A stretch of 64,000 nt of DNA from Flavivirga aquimarina (GTDB lineage: Bacteria; Bacteroidota; Bacteroidia; Flavobacteriales; Flavobacteriaceae). A model generated the notes under the pieces. It saw nothing but the letters and a program-made list of their open reading frames with translations. It did no database searches and was not told where the DNA came from. The DNA lies in assembly GCF_030540835.1 (NCBI RefSeq), contig NZ_JAUOEK010000069.1, positions 81,132 to 145,131 on the forward strand, written 5' to 3'. Below are positions 43,535-53,200 of the stretch, one piece after another; position 1 is the stretch's first letter; every line of letters begins with the position of its first letter. A program made the position numbers and the translations under genes.

Positions 43535-43633
43535 CTATAAAATATCATGAGGCAAAGATGCATTAGGACAAACACTTAAGAAACATCTTTTTCAGTGAAA
43601 AAGAACATCCTGTAAACAGGGGTTAGCAAAACT
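43535..43633 (-). promoter_or_regulatory. Conserved operator/promoter element B (membrane protein/LipL32 operon)
   Basis: This is the ungapped counterpart of 39172-39270. It holds the inverted repeat CCTGT-TT-ACAGG (43620-43609), the perfect palindrome TTTTTCA-C-TGAAAAA (43602-43588) followed by GATGTTT, a TTTG box (43556-43553) and the shared ATGATATT. The start codon of the first gene is 62 bases after the TTTG box, which leaves a normal short leader if that box is the -33 element. Confidence 0.7.
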
Positions 43634-43711
43634 TTTAAAAACATACAAAAAATATTTATCTAATTTATTATCAATGAATTAAAAATATTAACCAGGTATT
43701 TGAAGCATAAA

Positions 43712-43742
43712 AAAACGCCTGATAAATTTTATCAGACGTTTT
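43712..43742 (-). terminator. Terminator after superoxide dismutase
   Basis: On the minus strand AAAACG-T-CTGAT - AAAATTT - ATCAG-G-CGTTTTTTT forms a stem with one mismatch and a clear U-tract, 20 bases past the sod stop codon. Confidence 0.75.
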
Positions 43743-43761
43743 AATTGTATTACAGGAAATC

Positions 43762-44370
43762 TTATTTCGCTTCAGCGTAGCGTCTTTCAACTTCGTTCCA
43801 GTTAATAACATTAAAAAATGCATTAATGTAATCTGGACGTCTGTTTTGATAATTTAAATAATAAGCGTGTTCCCATACATCAATACCTAAAATTGGTGTA
43901 CCGCCACAACCAACTCCTGGCATTAACGGATTATCTTGATTCGGAGAAGAACAAACTTCTACTTTACCTCCTTTGTGAACACACAACCAAGCCCAACCTG
44001 AACCAAAACGAGTTGCCGCCGCTTTAGCAAAAGCATCTTTAAATGCATCAACAGAACCATAAGCATCTTCGATAGCATCTTTTAATGCTCCAGATAGATA
44101 TCCTTTTCCTTCAGGATTCATAACTTCCCAAAATAATGAGTGATTGTAAAAACCACCACCATTATTTCTCACTGCGCCATTATTCAAATCTAAATTTTCA
44201 AGTATATCTTCAATAGACTTTCCTTCTAAATCTGTTCCGGCAATGGCATTATTTAAATTGTTTGTATATCCTTGATGATGTTTAGAATGGTGTATCTCCA
44301 TAGTACGTGCATCAATGTGAGGTTCTAATGCATCATACGCATATCCTAATTTCGGTAATTCGAAAGCCAT
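43762..44370 (-). CDS. Superoxide dismutase (Fe/Mn family)
   Basis: This 202-residue Fe/Mn superoxide dismutase converts superoxide to peroxide and oxygen in the cytoplasm. The metal ligands are His of [11 protein letters not shown] (about 27), His of FYNHSLFW (about 77), and Asp and His of [18 protein letters not shown] (about 164-168). The residue pattern GSGWAWL near 125-131 is typical of the family. Iron or manganese cannot be decided from the sequence. TAATTTTG on the minus strand (44415-44408), 38 bases upstream of the start codon, fits the -7 promoter box. Confidence 0.96.
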   Translation of the reverse strand: MAFELPKLGYAYDALEPHIDARTMEIHHSKHHQGYTNNLNNAIAGTDLEGKSIEDILENLDLNNGAVRNNGGGFYNHSLFWEVMNPEGKGYLSGALKDAIEDAYGSVDAFKDAFAKAAATRFGSGWAWLCVHKGGKVEVCSSPNQDNPLMPGVGCGGTPILGIDVWEHAYYLNYQNRRPDYINAFFNVINWNEVERRYAEAK

Positions 44371-44497
44371 AGTTATTAGTTTTAAAATATTAATATTTAA
44401 TTTCTTTCAAAATTACATATAAAACGGGTTAATTAAAAATAATAAATTGTTATGAAACCATTGATAGTTTTTATCTTGTATCCAAAAATTATAATTC

Positions 44498-47400
44498 ATG
44501 AGTCAAAGCCATTCTTTTACTATTTATAATGCTTCTGCTGGCAGTGGAAAAACATTTACACTTGTAAAAGAGTATTTAAAAATTTTGTTTCAATCCAACA
44601 ACCTAGAGCATTTTAAACGCATTTTAGCTATTACGTTTACTAATAAGGCGGTTGCCGAAATGAAAGACCGGATTATTGAAACACTCAAACAGTTTTCTAA
44701 CAAAACCATATTAAACACACCTAATAGTATGTTTAAGGCTATTTGTGAAGAGTTGCAAATGGATCCAAATGTGCTTCACAGGAAATCGGAAAAACTATTA
44801 AATACTATTATTCATAATTATGCGGCGTTTGATATTTCTACTATTGATGGTTTTACCCATAAACTTATTCGAACTTTTGCTTACGATTTAAGGTTGCCTT
44901 TAAATTTTGAAGTAGAGTTAGATCAAGATGCTTTATTAAACGAAGCTGTTAATAGCTTAATTGAAAAAGCAGGAACAAATGATGCGTTAACTAAAACACT
45001 TATTGATTTTGCTATTGAAAAAGCTGACGATGACAAAAGTTGGGATGTGTCTTTCGATTTTAATAAAATAGCTAAGCTTTTGGTTAATGAAAATGATATG
45101 CCTTTTATAGAAACGTTAAAAGATAAAACGTTAGACGATTTTAAAGCACTTAAAACACAATTAAAAAAGGAACTGATTTCTTTAGAAAATAACATCATTC
45201 AAAAAGCTCAAAATATATTAACTTTAATTGAAGAGGCTGGTTTAGAATTTAATGATTTTTCGGGAGGCTATTTGCCGAAGCATTTTAAAAACTTAACCGA
45301 TAAAAAATTTGATCTAAATTTTGACACCAAATGGCAGGAGGATATTGAAACTAAAACATTATACCCTAAACGCGTTACAGATACTATAGCATCTGTAATA
45401 GAAGAAATACAACCACAAATAGCTACCAGTTTTTACGAAACCAAACAAATGGCTTTTCATCTTAAATTCTTAAAAGCATTTTATAAAAATATAACTCCTC
45501 TTTCTGTTTTAAATGCTATTAATAATGAATTAAAGTCGCTTAAAGAAACACAAAATAAAATGCTTATTTCGGAATTTAATACCATTATTAGTAAAGAAAT
45601 AAGAAACCAACCCACACCTTTTATATATGAACGTATTGGTGAAAAATTCAATCATTATTTTATTGATGAGTTTCAGGATACATCGGTGATGCAATGGGAG
45701 AATTTAATTCCACTTTTAGGAAACGCTCTATCTACCAATACGGGAAATACTATGTTAGTTGGTGATGCAAAACAAGCTATTTATCGTTGGCGTGGTGGAA
45801 AAGCAGAACAGTTTATTGGATTGTTCAATGATGAAAATCCGTTTCATATAAAAAAACATGTCGAAAACCTCCCAACAAATTACAGAAGTTTTAAAACTAT
45901 AGTAAATTTTAATAATGACTTTTTTAATTATCTGTCAAATCAGCTTTTTAGCAAAAAAGACTATAAAGACCTTTATAAAAATGCCCATCAAAATACTTTT
46001 TTAGAAGATACCGGTTATGTCGAATTATCTTTTTTAGATATTGATAAGGATGATAATAGAGACGAGCTATTTTCTAAGAATGTTTTAAAAACGATTAATG
46101 AGTGTTTAAAAAATGGATTTAGGTTAGAAGATATTTGTGTTCTGGTTCGTAAGAAAAAAGAAGGCGTTACGATTGCTAATTACCTAAGCCAACATGATAT
46201 TCCTATAATTTCATCAGAAACGTTATTAATCAATAATTCAATGGAAGTTGGTTTTATAAATAATGTTTTAGAGCTTTTAATTCAGCCAAAAAATAATGAA
46301 ATAAAAATACAGGTTTTAAATTATTTAACCTCGCTTTTTAATATTGAAGATAAGCATGAGTTCTTTTCAAAACATATCAATTTACCAGTGTCAAATCTAT
46401 TCAAAAGTTTAGAAGCATATCAGATATTTATAAACAGCGATTTATTATTAGAACTTCCTCTTTACGATTTGGCAGAAACGATTGTACGAGATTTTAATTT
46501 GGTTGCATCTTCGAATGCTTACATACAATTTTACTTAGATATTGTTTTAGACTTTTCGCAAAAAAAAGGATCGGATATTTCAGGGTTTTTGGAATATTTT
46601 GATAAGAAAAAGGAAAACTTAAGTATTGTGTCTCCTAAAGGGCAAAATGCTGTTCAAATAATGACCATTCATAAATCTAAAGGTCTGGAGTTTCCTGTGG
46701 TTATTTTTCCATATGCCGATTTAGATATTTATAGAGAATTAGACCCAAAAGAATGGTTTGGAATAAATAAAGAAAAGTATGCAGGTTTTACACATACGTT
46801 ATTAAACTATAGTAAAGATTTTGAGTATTATGGAGAAGAGGGACAACGTATTTATAATAACCATCAATCTGAACAGGAATTAGATAACATCAATTTACTA
46901 TACGTTACTTTAACACGTGCTGTAGAGCAATTGTATGTTATTTCAAAAAAAGATATATCTTCAAAAGGCGTCTCTAATAATAAAAGATATTCGGGATTAT
47001 TTATAAACTATCTGCAACACTTAGATCTTTGGAACGATTCTCAATCAACATACAGTTTTGGTCATTCTATAAGAACCAGCGAAAGTGATACTATTACAAA
47101 AGAAGCCAAGATTCAACAAGAATTTATTACTACAGCAAAAGATACTCATAGTATAAAGGTTGTAACCAAATCTGGTCTTCTCTGGGATACCAATCAACAA
47201 GAAGCTATTGAAAAAGGAAACCTTATTCATAACATCATGTCTCAAATTAAAACAAAAGATGATATTAATTCCGTTATAAATGATTTTGTAAATGCTTCTT
47301 TAATAACAAAAGAGCAAACCATCGAGTTAAAACAAATAGTAACTAAAATTATTGAGCACCCAAAATTAGAAAGCTATTATAGTTCAAAGTATACCATATA

Positions 47401-47629
47401 TAACGAAAGAGATATTATTACCAAAGAGGGGATTATTTTAAGACCGGACAGATTGGTTATAGACTCTAAAAATGAAGCTGTAATTATAGATTATAAAACG
47501 GGCATTGAAGATAAAAAACATTGGCAACAATTACAATCATACCAAGATGTTTTAGAAGATATGAAAATAACAACAAGAAAGAAAATTCTTATATATATAG
47601 ACGAAAATATTGAAATAAAAGAGGTGTAA
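44498..47629 (+). CDS. AddA/RecB-like helicase-nuclease (UvrD family)
   Basis: This 1043-residue protein has a UvrD/Rep-type helicase followed by a PD-(D/E)XK nuclease. The helicase motifs are NASAGSGKTFTLV (Walker A, about 10-22), LAITFTNKAVAEMKDRI (Ia), IDEFQDTSVMQWENL (Walker B, about 388), VGDAKQAIYRWRGG (III), PTNYRSFKTIV (IV), MTIHKSKGLEFPVV (V) and LLYVTLTRAVEQLYV (VI). The C-terminal nuclease has LRPDRLVID and VIIDYKTG with a downstream QLQSYQ. It matches the AddA-type subunit of double-strand-break processing enzymes. Its likely partner, the AddB-like gene, lies 1.7 kb downstream with an OmpA gene between. Confidence 0.9.
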   Translation: MSQSHSFTIYNASAGSGKTFTLVKEYLKILFQSNNLEHFKRILAITFTNKAVAEMKDRIIETLKQFSNKTILNTPNSMFKAICEELQMDPNVLHRKSEKLLNTIIHNYAAFDISTIDGFTHKLIRTFAYDLRLPLNFEVELDQDALLNEAVNSLIEKAGTNDALTKTLIDFAIEKADDDKSWDVSFDFNKIAKLLVNENDMPFIETLKDKTLDDFKALKTQLKKELISLENNIIQKAQNILTLIEEAGLEFNDFSGGYLPKHFKNLTDKKFDLNFDTKWQEDIETKTLYPKRVTDTIASVIEEIQPQIATSFYETKQMAFHLKFLKAFYKNITPLSVLNAINNELKSLKETQNKMLISEFNTIISKEIRNQPTPFIYERIGEKFNHYFIDEFQDTSVMQWENLIPLLGNALSTNTGNTMLVGDAKQAIYRWRGGKAEQFIGLFNDENPFHIKKHVENLPTNYRSFKTIVNFNNDFFNYLSNQLFSKKDYKDLYKNAHQNTFLEDTGYVELSFLDIDKDDNRDELFSKNVLKTINECLKNGFRLEDICVLVRKKKEGVTIANYLSQHDIPIISSETLLINNSMEVGFINNVLELLIQPKNNEIKIQVLNYLTSLFNIEDKHEFFSKHINLPVSNLFKSLEAYQIFINSDLLLELPLYDLAETIVRDFNLVASSNAYIQFYLDIVLDFSQKKGSDISGFLEYFDKKKENLSIVSPKGQNAVQIMTIHKSKGLEFPVVIFPYADLDIYRELDPKEWFGINKEKYAGFTHTLLNYSKDFEYYGEEGQRIYNNHQSEQELDNINLLYVTLTRAVEQLYVISKKDISSKGVSNNKRYSGLFINYLQHLDLWNDSQSTYSFGHSIRTSESDTITKEAKIQQEFITTAKDTHSIKVVTKSGLLWDTNQQEAIEKGNLIHNIMSQIKTKDDINSVINDFVNASLITKEQTIELKQIVTKIIEHPKLESYYSSKYTIYNERDIITKEGIILRPDRLVIDSKNEAVIIDYKTGIEDKKHWQQLQSYQDVLEDMKITTRKKILIYIDENIEIKEV

Positions 47630-47821
47630 ACTTAAGAAAAATATCATTTTATGTACAAAAAGGAGGGAATATACGTACAGTTATTCAATAACCATGCAAA
47701 AATCCATTGAGATAGTGCTATTATTGCATTTAGTAAAATAAAAAAAGCTTCAAATATTATCTAAAACCGTTCTGAACTATTGATGAATAAACGAAGTGTA
47801 CTATTTTTTTATATATTTGTC

Positions 47822-47852
47822 TTTGTTAATAAAATTTAACAACTTACTTTTG
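47822..47852 (+). promoter_or_regulatory. Bacteroidetes-type promoter of the OmpA gene
   Basis: TTTG (47822-47825), 19 bases, then TACTTTTG (47845-47852) matches the TTTG / TAnnTTTG consensus at standard spacing. The start codon is 35 bases further on. The rest of the 258-base gap (47630-47887) shows no other feature. Confidence 0.7.
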
Positions 47853-47887
47853 TTTACAATTAACACTTAAAAATTAAACTTTTGAAT

Positions 47888-49249
47888 ATGAAAAATCTTA
47901 GCAGATTATTGTTCGCTATGTTGCTTATACTTGGTTATAGCAATGCTGACGCGCAAGACAAAAACAACCCATGGCAAATTACCATTGGGGCAAACGCAGT
48001 TGATGCTTACCCTTCTGGTGACGGAGCTCCTTTTAGTGAAGGAATTTTTGATAAATACTTTGATGTAAGCGATCACTGGAATATTTTACCTTCATTATCA
48101 ACGATCTCTGTATCTAAATATATAGGTGATGGTTTCTCTTTTGGAATTGCAGGTTCTTTAAATAAAATAGAAAACAGAGGTGATCAAGAAGTAGATGATT
48201 TATCTTATTATGGTGCAGATGGTACTATTAAATATAGCGTTGGTGAAGTATTAGACTGGAACACTTTCGAGCCTTATTTAGGTGTTGGTGGTGGTTACAC
48301 TTGGGTAGACGATCTTGGAGCTGGAACTTTAAATGGAACTTTAGGTTTCAATCTTTGGTTTACAGAAAATATCGGTTTAACTGTACAGTCTGCATACAAA
48401 CATGCATTTGAAGATTATTTAGATACACACTTCCAACATACAGCTGGTATCTCTATCAAATTTGGTGGAGCTGATACAGATGGTGATGGTATTTATGACA
48501 AAGATGATGCTTGTCCAGATGTTCCTGGTTTAGAGGCTTTCAATGGTTGTCCTGATACAGATGGTGATGGTATTGAAGACAGTAAAGATTCTTGTCCAGA
48601 CGAAGCTGGTTTAGCTGAGTTTGACGGATGTCCTGATACTGATAGTGATGGTATTGCCGATAAAGATGATAACTGTCCTACAGTTGCTGGATTAAAAGCT
48701 TTAGCTGGTTGTCCAGATGCTGATGGTGATGGTGTAAGAGATTCTGATGATAAATGTCCTAACACTGCAGGTGCACCAGCAAATAATGGTTGCCCTTGGC
48801 CAGATACTGATGGTGACGGTGTTTTAGACAAAGATGACAAATGTCCAGATGTTGTAGGTACTGTTGCTAACAATGGTTGTCCTGAAGTAACTGAAGAAGT
48901 TCAAAAAACTTTAAATGAGTATGCTAAAACTATCTTATTTGATACAGGAAGATCAACTATTAAAACACAATCTGAAGCTGTTTTAAAAGATATTATTGCT
49001 ATCTTAAATGAGTATAGTACTGCAACATTTACTATTGAAGGTCATACAGATAGTACTGGTAGAGCTTCTACTAACCAAAAATTATCTGAGGCTAGAGCTA
49101 ACTCTGTAAAAGATTACTTAGTAGCTAATGGAATTAACTCTTCAAGATTATCTGCTGTTGGTTATGGGAAAGATAGACCAATCGATTCTAACAAAACTAG
49201 AAAAGGTAGAGCTAATAACAGAAGAGTTGAGATCAACTTAATAAAATAA
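47888..49249 (+). CDS. OmpA-family outer-membrane protein with TSP3 repeats
   Basis: This protein has 453 residues from the ATG at 47888; an in-frame TTG six bases earlier is less likely. It has a signal peptide ([17 protein letters not shown]), a beta-barrel-like N-terminal region (about 25-200; [43 protein letters not shown]), then five calcium-binding thrombospondin type 3 repeats ([16 protein letters not shown]). The last is a C-terminal OmpA peptidoglycan-binding domain ([56 protein letters not shown]). It links the outer membrane to the cell wall and is probably abundant, given the strong promoter and terminator. Confidence 0.95.
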   Translation: MKNLSRLLFAMLLILGYSNADAQDKNNPWQITIGANAVDAYPSGDGAPFSEGIFDKYFDVSDHWNILPSLSTISVSKYIGDGFSFGIAGSLNKIENRGDQEVDDLSYYGADGTIKYSVGEVLDWNTFEPYLGVGGGYTWVDDLGAGTLNGTLGFNLWFTENIGLTVQSAYKHAFEDYLDTHFQHTAGISIKFGGADTDGDGIYDKDDACPDVPGLEAFNGCPDTDGDGIEDSKDSCPDEAGLAEFDGCPDTDSDGIADKDDNCPTVAGLKALAGCPDADGDGVRDSDDKCPNTAGAPANNGCPWPDTDGDGVLDKDDKCPDVVGTVANNGCPEVTEEVQKTLNEYAKTILFDTGRSTIKTQSEAVLKDIIAILNEYSTATFTIEGHTDSTGRASTNQKLSEARANSVKDYLVANGINSSRLSAVGYGKDRPIDSNKTRKGRANNRRVEINLIK

Positions 49250-49283
49250 GAAACTATCAATTAGTTTTTAAAATAAGTTTTAT

Positions 49284-49314
49284 AAAAACGCTTCGGATAT
49301 CCCGAAGCGTTTTT
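49284..49314 (+). terminator. Intrinsic terminator of the OmpA gene
   Basis: AAAAACGCTTCGG - ATATC - CCGAAGCGTTTTT is a perfect 13-base-pair stem followed by further T residues, 35 bases after the stop codon. Confidence 0.88.
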
Positions 49315-49343
49315 TATTTTTATATAATACCAATTAAACTTAA

Positions 49344-52103
49344 ATGACAACTTTTATTTTTGATGTTCTAAAAGATTTACAAAATAAAAATGAGAGTCTT
49401 TCCGAATTAACCTTTATTCTACCAAGTAAAAGAGCTGGACTGTTTCTAAAGCATCAACTCTCTAAAGTTGTTAAACAAACGATTTTTTCGCCTAATATAA
49501 TAAGCATTGAAGAGTTTGTAGAAGACTTATCGCTACTTAAAAGTATATCGAATACAGAGCTTCTTTTTGAGTTTTATAACGTTTATATTACATTAACCAA
49601 GAGCCAAGAAGCAGATTCTTTTGAATCATTTTCAAAATGGGCTCAAATCTTACTTCAAGACTTTAATGAGATAGACAGGTATCTTATACCTCAAAAAAAC
49701 ATTTTTGATTATTTAAGTGCTATTCAAGATTTAAACCACTGGTCTTTAGAAGATAATAAAACCGATTTTGTTAAAAATTACCTATCATTTTGGAAGAAGC
49801 TCCATAACTATTATACCTTGTTTACAAAACAACTTATAACTAAAAAAATAGGCTATCAAGGTTTAATTTACAGAGAAGCTGCTAAGAATTTAAAATCTTA
49901 TATTAAAGATAATCCCGAAAAACAACATGTTTTTCTAGGATTTAATGCTTTAAATACTTCCGAAATAACCATCATAAAAGAATTACTTAAAAACGGTTTA
50001 GCAAAAACATACTGGGATATCGACAGTGTCTTTATAAACAACCAAAAGCATGATGCTGCATTATTTACCCGACAGCATAGAAATAATTGGGCGTTTTTTA
50101 AAAATAACCCTTTTAATTGGGTTACTACAAATTATTCAAAAGAAAAAAATGTGTCGGTTTTTGGCATTCCAAAAAATATTGGTCAAGCAAAATATATAGG
50201 AACTCTTTTAAATGATTTACAAAAAAAGAATTCATCATTACAGAATACAGCAGTTGTTTTAGGTGATGAAAATTTACTTATTCCAGTATTAAATTCGCTT
50301 CCACCAATTGTTGAAGCGCTTAATATAACTATGGGATTCCCTTTAAAATCTATCCCCATAGCTTCTCTTTTCGAAGCCTTATTTCATTTACATAAAACAC
50401 CGTCAAATACATTTTACTACAAAGATGTCATTAATATTATATCACATCAATTTATAAGACCTTTATTTTATAATAAAGAGATAGATTTCGCAACAAAAAT
50501 AACTGAGACAATTGATACTAACAATTTAGTCTACTTAACTACAGAGCGTTTAAAAGACCTAGCAAGTAATTCTCATAATATCATTGATTTATTGTTTTCA
50601 AATTGGGATAAATCTGTTGATACAGCTTTAAAGAATTGTTCTCAATTAATATTACACATTAAAACTTTTTTGGAGGACAAAAAAGATTCTAATTTATTAT
50701 CGTTGGAATATTTATTTCGTTTTAACGAACTGTTCAACGAATTAACCCGTTTAAACACTACATACCAACACATTAAAGATATTTCGGCACTGTATAGTGT
50801 TTATAAAGAATTGTTAAGTTCTGAAACTTTAGACTTTCAAGGAGAGCCTTTACAGGGGCTCCAAATTATGGGGATGTTGGAATCTCGTGTTTTAGACTTC
50901 GAAACCGTTATTATATCATCTGTTAATGAAGGTATTCTTCCTTCCGGAAAAACCAATAATTCATTTATTCCTTTTGATGTTAAAATAGAAAATAATCTGC
51001 CTACTTATAAAGAAAAGGATGCTGTTTATACCTATCACTTTTACAGGCTTCTACAGCGTGCTAAAAATGTTTACATCCTTTACAATACCGAGGCAGATGT
51101 TTTGACAGGAGGTGAAAGAAGTAGGTTTATAACACAATTAGAGCTAGAAGGTATACACCATATGAATCATCAAATTATAGCACCCCAAGTACCTATAATT
51201 GAAACGTCGCTAAACGTTGTAGATAAAACAACCTCAGTTTTAAACGAGTTAAAAAGAGTCGCTCAAAAAGGGTTTTCTCCATCATCTTTAACCAACTACA
51301 TAAGAAACCCAATAGATTTTTACTACCAGAAAGTATTAAAGATAAAAGAGCACGATAATGTAGAAGAAACCGTAGCTGCAAATACGTTAGGAACTGTTGT
51401 ACATAATACACTTGAAGATTTTTATAAGCCACTAGTAGGTGCTTTTATAACTGTAGAGATCATTCAGAAACTAAAAGCCAGTATTATAAAAACTGTAACA
51501 CATCACTTTACAGATGTTTATAAAGAAGGAGATATTACTAAAGGCAAAAACCTAATAATTTTTGAAATAGCCAAACGCTATGTATCAAACTTTTTAGATT
51601 TAGAAATTGAGGGTTTAAAAGCTGGCAATCAAATAAAAATAATAGCTATTGAGGCTGATAATAATGTAGTAATCGATATTCCAGAATTGGATTTTCCTGT
51701 TACGATTACAGGAAAAGTTGATCGGGTTGATGAATGTAATGGTGTTACAAGGATTATAGATTACAAAACCGGTCGTGTAGAACAAAATAATGTTGAAATT
51801 GTGGACTGGGAAACTATAACAACCGATTACTCCAAATACAGTAAAAGTTTTCAGGTACTTACGTATGCTTATATGATGCAACTTTCGAATAATATGAAAT
51901 TACCTGTTGAAGCGGGTATTATATCATTTAAAAATCTCAATAAAGGCTTTTTAAAATTCTCTAAAAAAGATAAAGCAGGGGCTTATGCCAAAAAAGAAGC
52001 CTTGATTACTCAAGAAACTCTTAATAACTTTAGTAAAGAATTAAAGCAACTCATTTTAGAGATTTGCGATCCCAATATTCCATTCACTGAAAAAGAACTA
52101 TAA
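49344..52103 (+). CDS. AddB-like PD-(D/E)XK nuclease
   Basis: This 919-residue protein has the features of AddB-type subunits. An inactive helicase-like N-terminal part includes TFILPSKRAGLFLKHQL and lacks a Walker A motif. Later come LQIMGMLESRVLDFETVII and the SVNEGILPSGKTNNSFIP segment. A C-terminal nuclease domain follows (about 645-900): FSPSSLTNYIRNPIDFYYQ, NTLGTVVHNTLEDFY, VTITGKVDRVDE, RIIDYKTGRVE and FQVLTYAYMM, the catalytic H, D, E/D-x-K set. I see no C-terminal CxxC iron-sulphur motif. It should act with the AddA-like protein at 44498 in DNA end resection. It runs straight into an alpha/beta hydrolase gene one base later. Confidence 0.88.
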   Translation: MTTFIFDVLKDLQNKNESLSELTFILPSKRAGLFLKHQLSKVVKQTIFSPNIISIEEFVEDLSLLKSISNTELLFEFYNVYITLTKSQEADSFESFSKWAQILLQDFNEIDRYLIPQKNIFDYLSAIQDLNHWSLEDNKTDFVKNYLSFWKKLHNYYTLFTKQLITKKIGYQGLIYREAAKNLKSYIKDNPEKQHVFLGFNALNTSEITIIKELLKNGLAKTYWDIDSVFINNQKHDAALFTRQHRNNWAFFKNNPFNWVTTNYSKEKNVSVFGIPKNIGQAKYIGTLLNDLQKKNSSLQNTAVVLGDENLLIPVLNSLPPIVEALNITMGFPLKSIPIASLFEALFHLHKTPSNTFYYKDVINIISHQFIRPLFYNKEIDFATKITETIDTNNLVYLTTERLKDLASNSHNIIDLLFSNWDKSVDTALKNCSQLILHIKTFLEDKKDSNLLSLEYLFRFNELFNELTRLNTTYQHIKDISALYSVYKELLSSETLDFQGEPLQGLQIMGMLESRVLDFETVIISSVNEGILPSGKTNNSFIPFDVKIENNLPTYKEKDAVYTYHFYRLLQRAKNVYILYNTEADVLTGGERSRFITQLELEGIHHMNHQIIAPQVPIIETSLNVVDKTTSVLNELKRVAQKGFSPSSLTNYIRNPIDFYYQKVLKIKEHDNVEETVAANTLGTVVHNTLEDFYKPLVGAFITVEIIQKLKASIIKTVTHHFTDVYKEGDITKGKNLIIFEIAKRYVSNFLDLEIEGLKAGNQIKIIAIEADNNVVIDIPELDFPVTITGKVDRVDECNGVTRIIDYKTGRVEQNNVEIVDWETITTDYSKYSKSFQVLTYAYMMQLSNNMKLPVEAGIISFKNLNKGFLKFSKKDKAGAYAKKEALITQETLNNFSKELKQLILEICDPNIPFTEKEL

Positions 52104-52104
52104 A

Positions 52105-52950
52105 ATGATTAATAAGAAGATTAGTGCTATTGATGGTAAACATAACAAACCCATTTTAATTGATGTTACCTATACATCAAAAGAAAACAACAAACCCATT
52201 GTTATATTTTGTCATGGTTATAAAGGCTTTAAAGATTGGGGAGCCTGGAATTTGATGGCTAACACATTTGCAGAAGCTGGATTCTGCTTTATAAAATTTA
52301 ATTTTTCACATAATGGGGGTACTGTTAATGAACCCATTGACTTTCCAGATCTGGAAGCTTTTGGGAATAATAATTACACAAAAGAATTAGATGATCTGGA
52401 GTCTGTAATTGATTGGGTTTTTGAAAACAAAGACATAAAAGATCAAGGAAATGTAAATAATATTAGTTTGATAGGACACAGTCGCGGTGGCGGTATTGTT
52501 TCAATAAAAGCAGAAGAGGATTCCCGTATTAAAAATGTAATAAGTTTAGCAGGCGTTTGCGATTTTGGCAAAAGAACTGCCACAGTGGGTGATTTAGAAT
52601 CTTGGAAAAAAGAGGGTGTTAAATATGTTCTTAATGGCAGAACCAAACAGCAAATGCCTCATTACTATCAATTTTATGAAGACTTTGTGAAAAATGAAGC
52701 ACGCTTAACGATTAAAAGAGCAGCATCTAATTTGAAAATACCACATTTAATTATTCATGGTAATGCAGATACCAGTGTTTTAATTGAAGAAGCCAAAAAT
52801 CTTCATAAATGGAATTCCAATAGCAAACTGGAAATTATAGAAGGAGCCAATCATGTCTTTGGAGCATCGCATCCTTGGGATAAAAAAGAGCTCTCAGATC
52901 AGTTAAAAGAAGCTGTAAACGCGATAGTATTGTTTTTAGGAAATGGTTAA
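52105..52950 (+). CDS. Alpha/beta hydrolase
   Basis: This 281-residue alpha/beta-hydrolase-fold protein has the oxyanion segment FCHGYKGFKDWGAW (about 33-46), nucleophile Ser in LIGHSRGGGIV (about 125), the acid residue in IIHGNADTSVL (about 216) and the catalytic His in EGANHVFGASHPW (about 250). There is no signal peptide, so it is cytoplasmic. It is probably a serine hydrolase of the prolyl-oligopeptidase/dienelactone hydrolase type; the substrate is unknown. The start codon follows the AddB-like stop codon after one base, suggesting the same transcript. Confidence 0.88.
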   Translation: MINKKISAIDGKHNKPILIDVTYTSKENNKPIVIFCHGYKGFKDWGAWNLMANTFAEAGFCFIKFNFSHNGGTVNEPIDFPDLEAFGNNNYTKELDDLESVIDWVFENKDIKDQGNVNNISLIGHSRGGGIVSIKAEEDSRIKNVISLAGVCDFGKRTATVGDLESWKKEGVKYVLNGRTKQQMPHYYQFYEDFVKNEARLTIKRAASNLKIPHLIIHGNADTSVLIEEAKNLHKWNSNSKLEIIEGANHVFGASHPWDKKELSDQLKEAVNAIVLFLGNG

Positions 52951-52990
52951 AAACATAAAAGCCTCACACTTCTGTAAAGCTTATTATTAG

Positions 52991-53034
52991 TGGAGAGGAT
53001 CGGATTCGAACCGACGACCTCTTGACTGCCAGTC
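52991..53034 (-). other. 3' fragment of tRNA-Ala(GGC)
   Basis: On the minus strand, bases 53034 to 52991 match the 3' part of a tRNA: anticodon loop CTGGCAG (anticodon GGC), 3' anticodon stem TCAAG, variable loop AGGTC, T-arm GTCGG-TTCGAAT-CCGAT, acceptor strand CCTCTCC and discriminator A. U70 of the acceptor fits the G3-U70 pair of tRNA-Ala. The 5' half is missing; the bases before (AGTAGA) do not complete the anticodon stem. Such 3' tRNA fragments are usual attachment-site scars of integrated elements. Confidence 0.75.
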
Positions 53035-53200
53035 TCTACTTATAATATTACTCATTATTATATTTATTTTTTTAGCTGAATTTCAATAAGTTACACAGCA
53101 TTAAATTTTGTATATGATTTCTCTTATTTTCATTTGTTTTTTAAAATGTTAAGCCTATGTTGAATCCCCAATATAACTTCATATTAATATGGGATAGCCC

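Noticed and set aside
48493..48873. Antisense open frame across the OmpA TSP3 repeats
   Set aside because: The Ser/Pro-rich translation is the shadow of the repeated DxDGDG codons of the real gene on the other strand.
52991..53034. Functional tRNA gene
   Set aside because: The D-arm, 5' acceptor strand and 5' anticodon stem are missing, so no tRNA can form.
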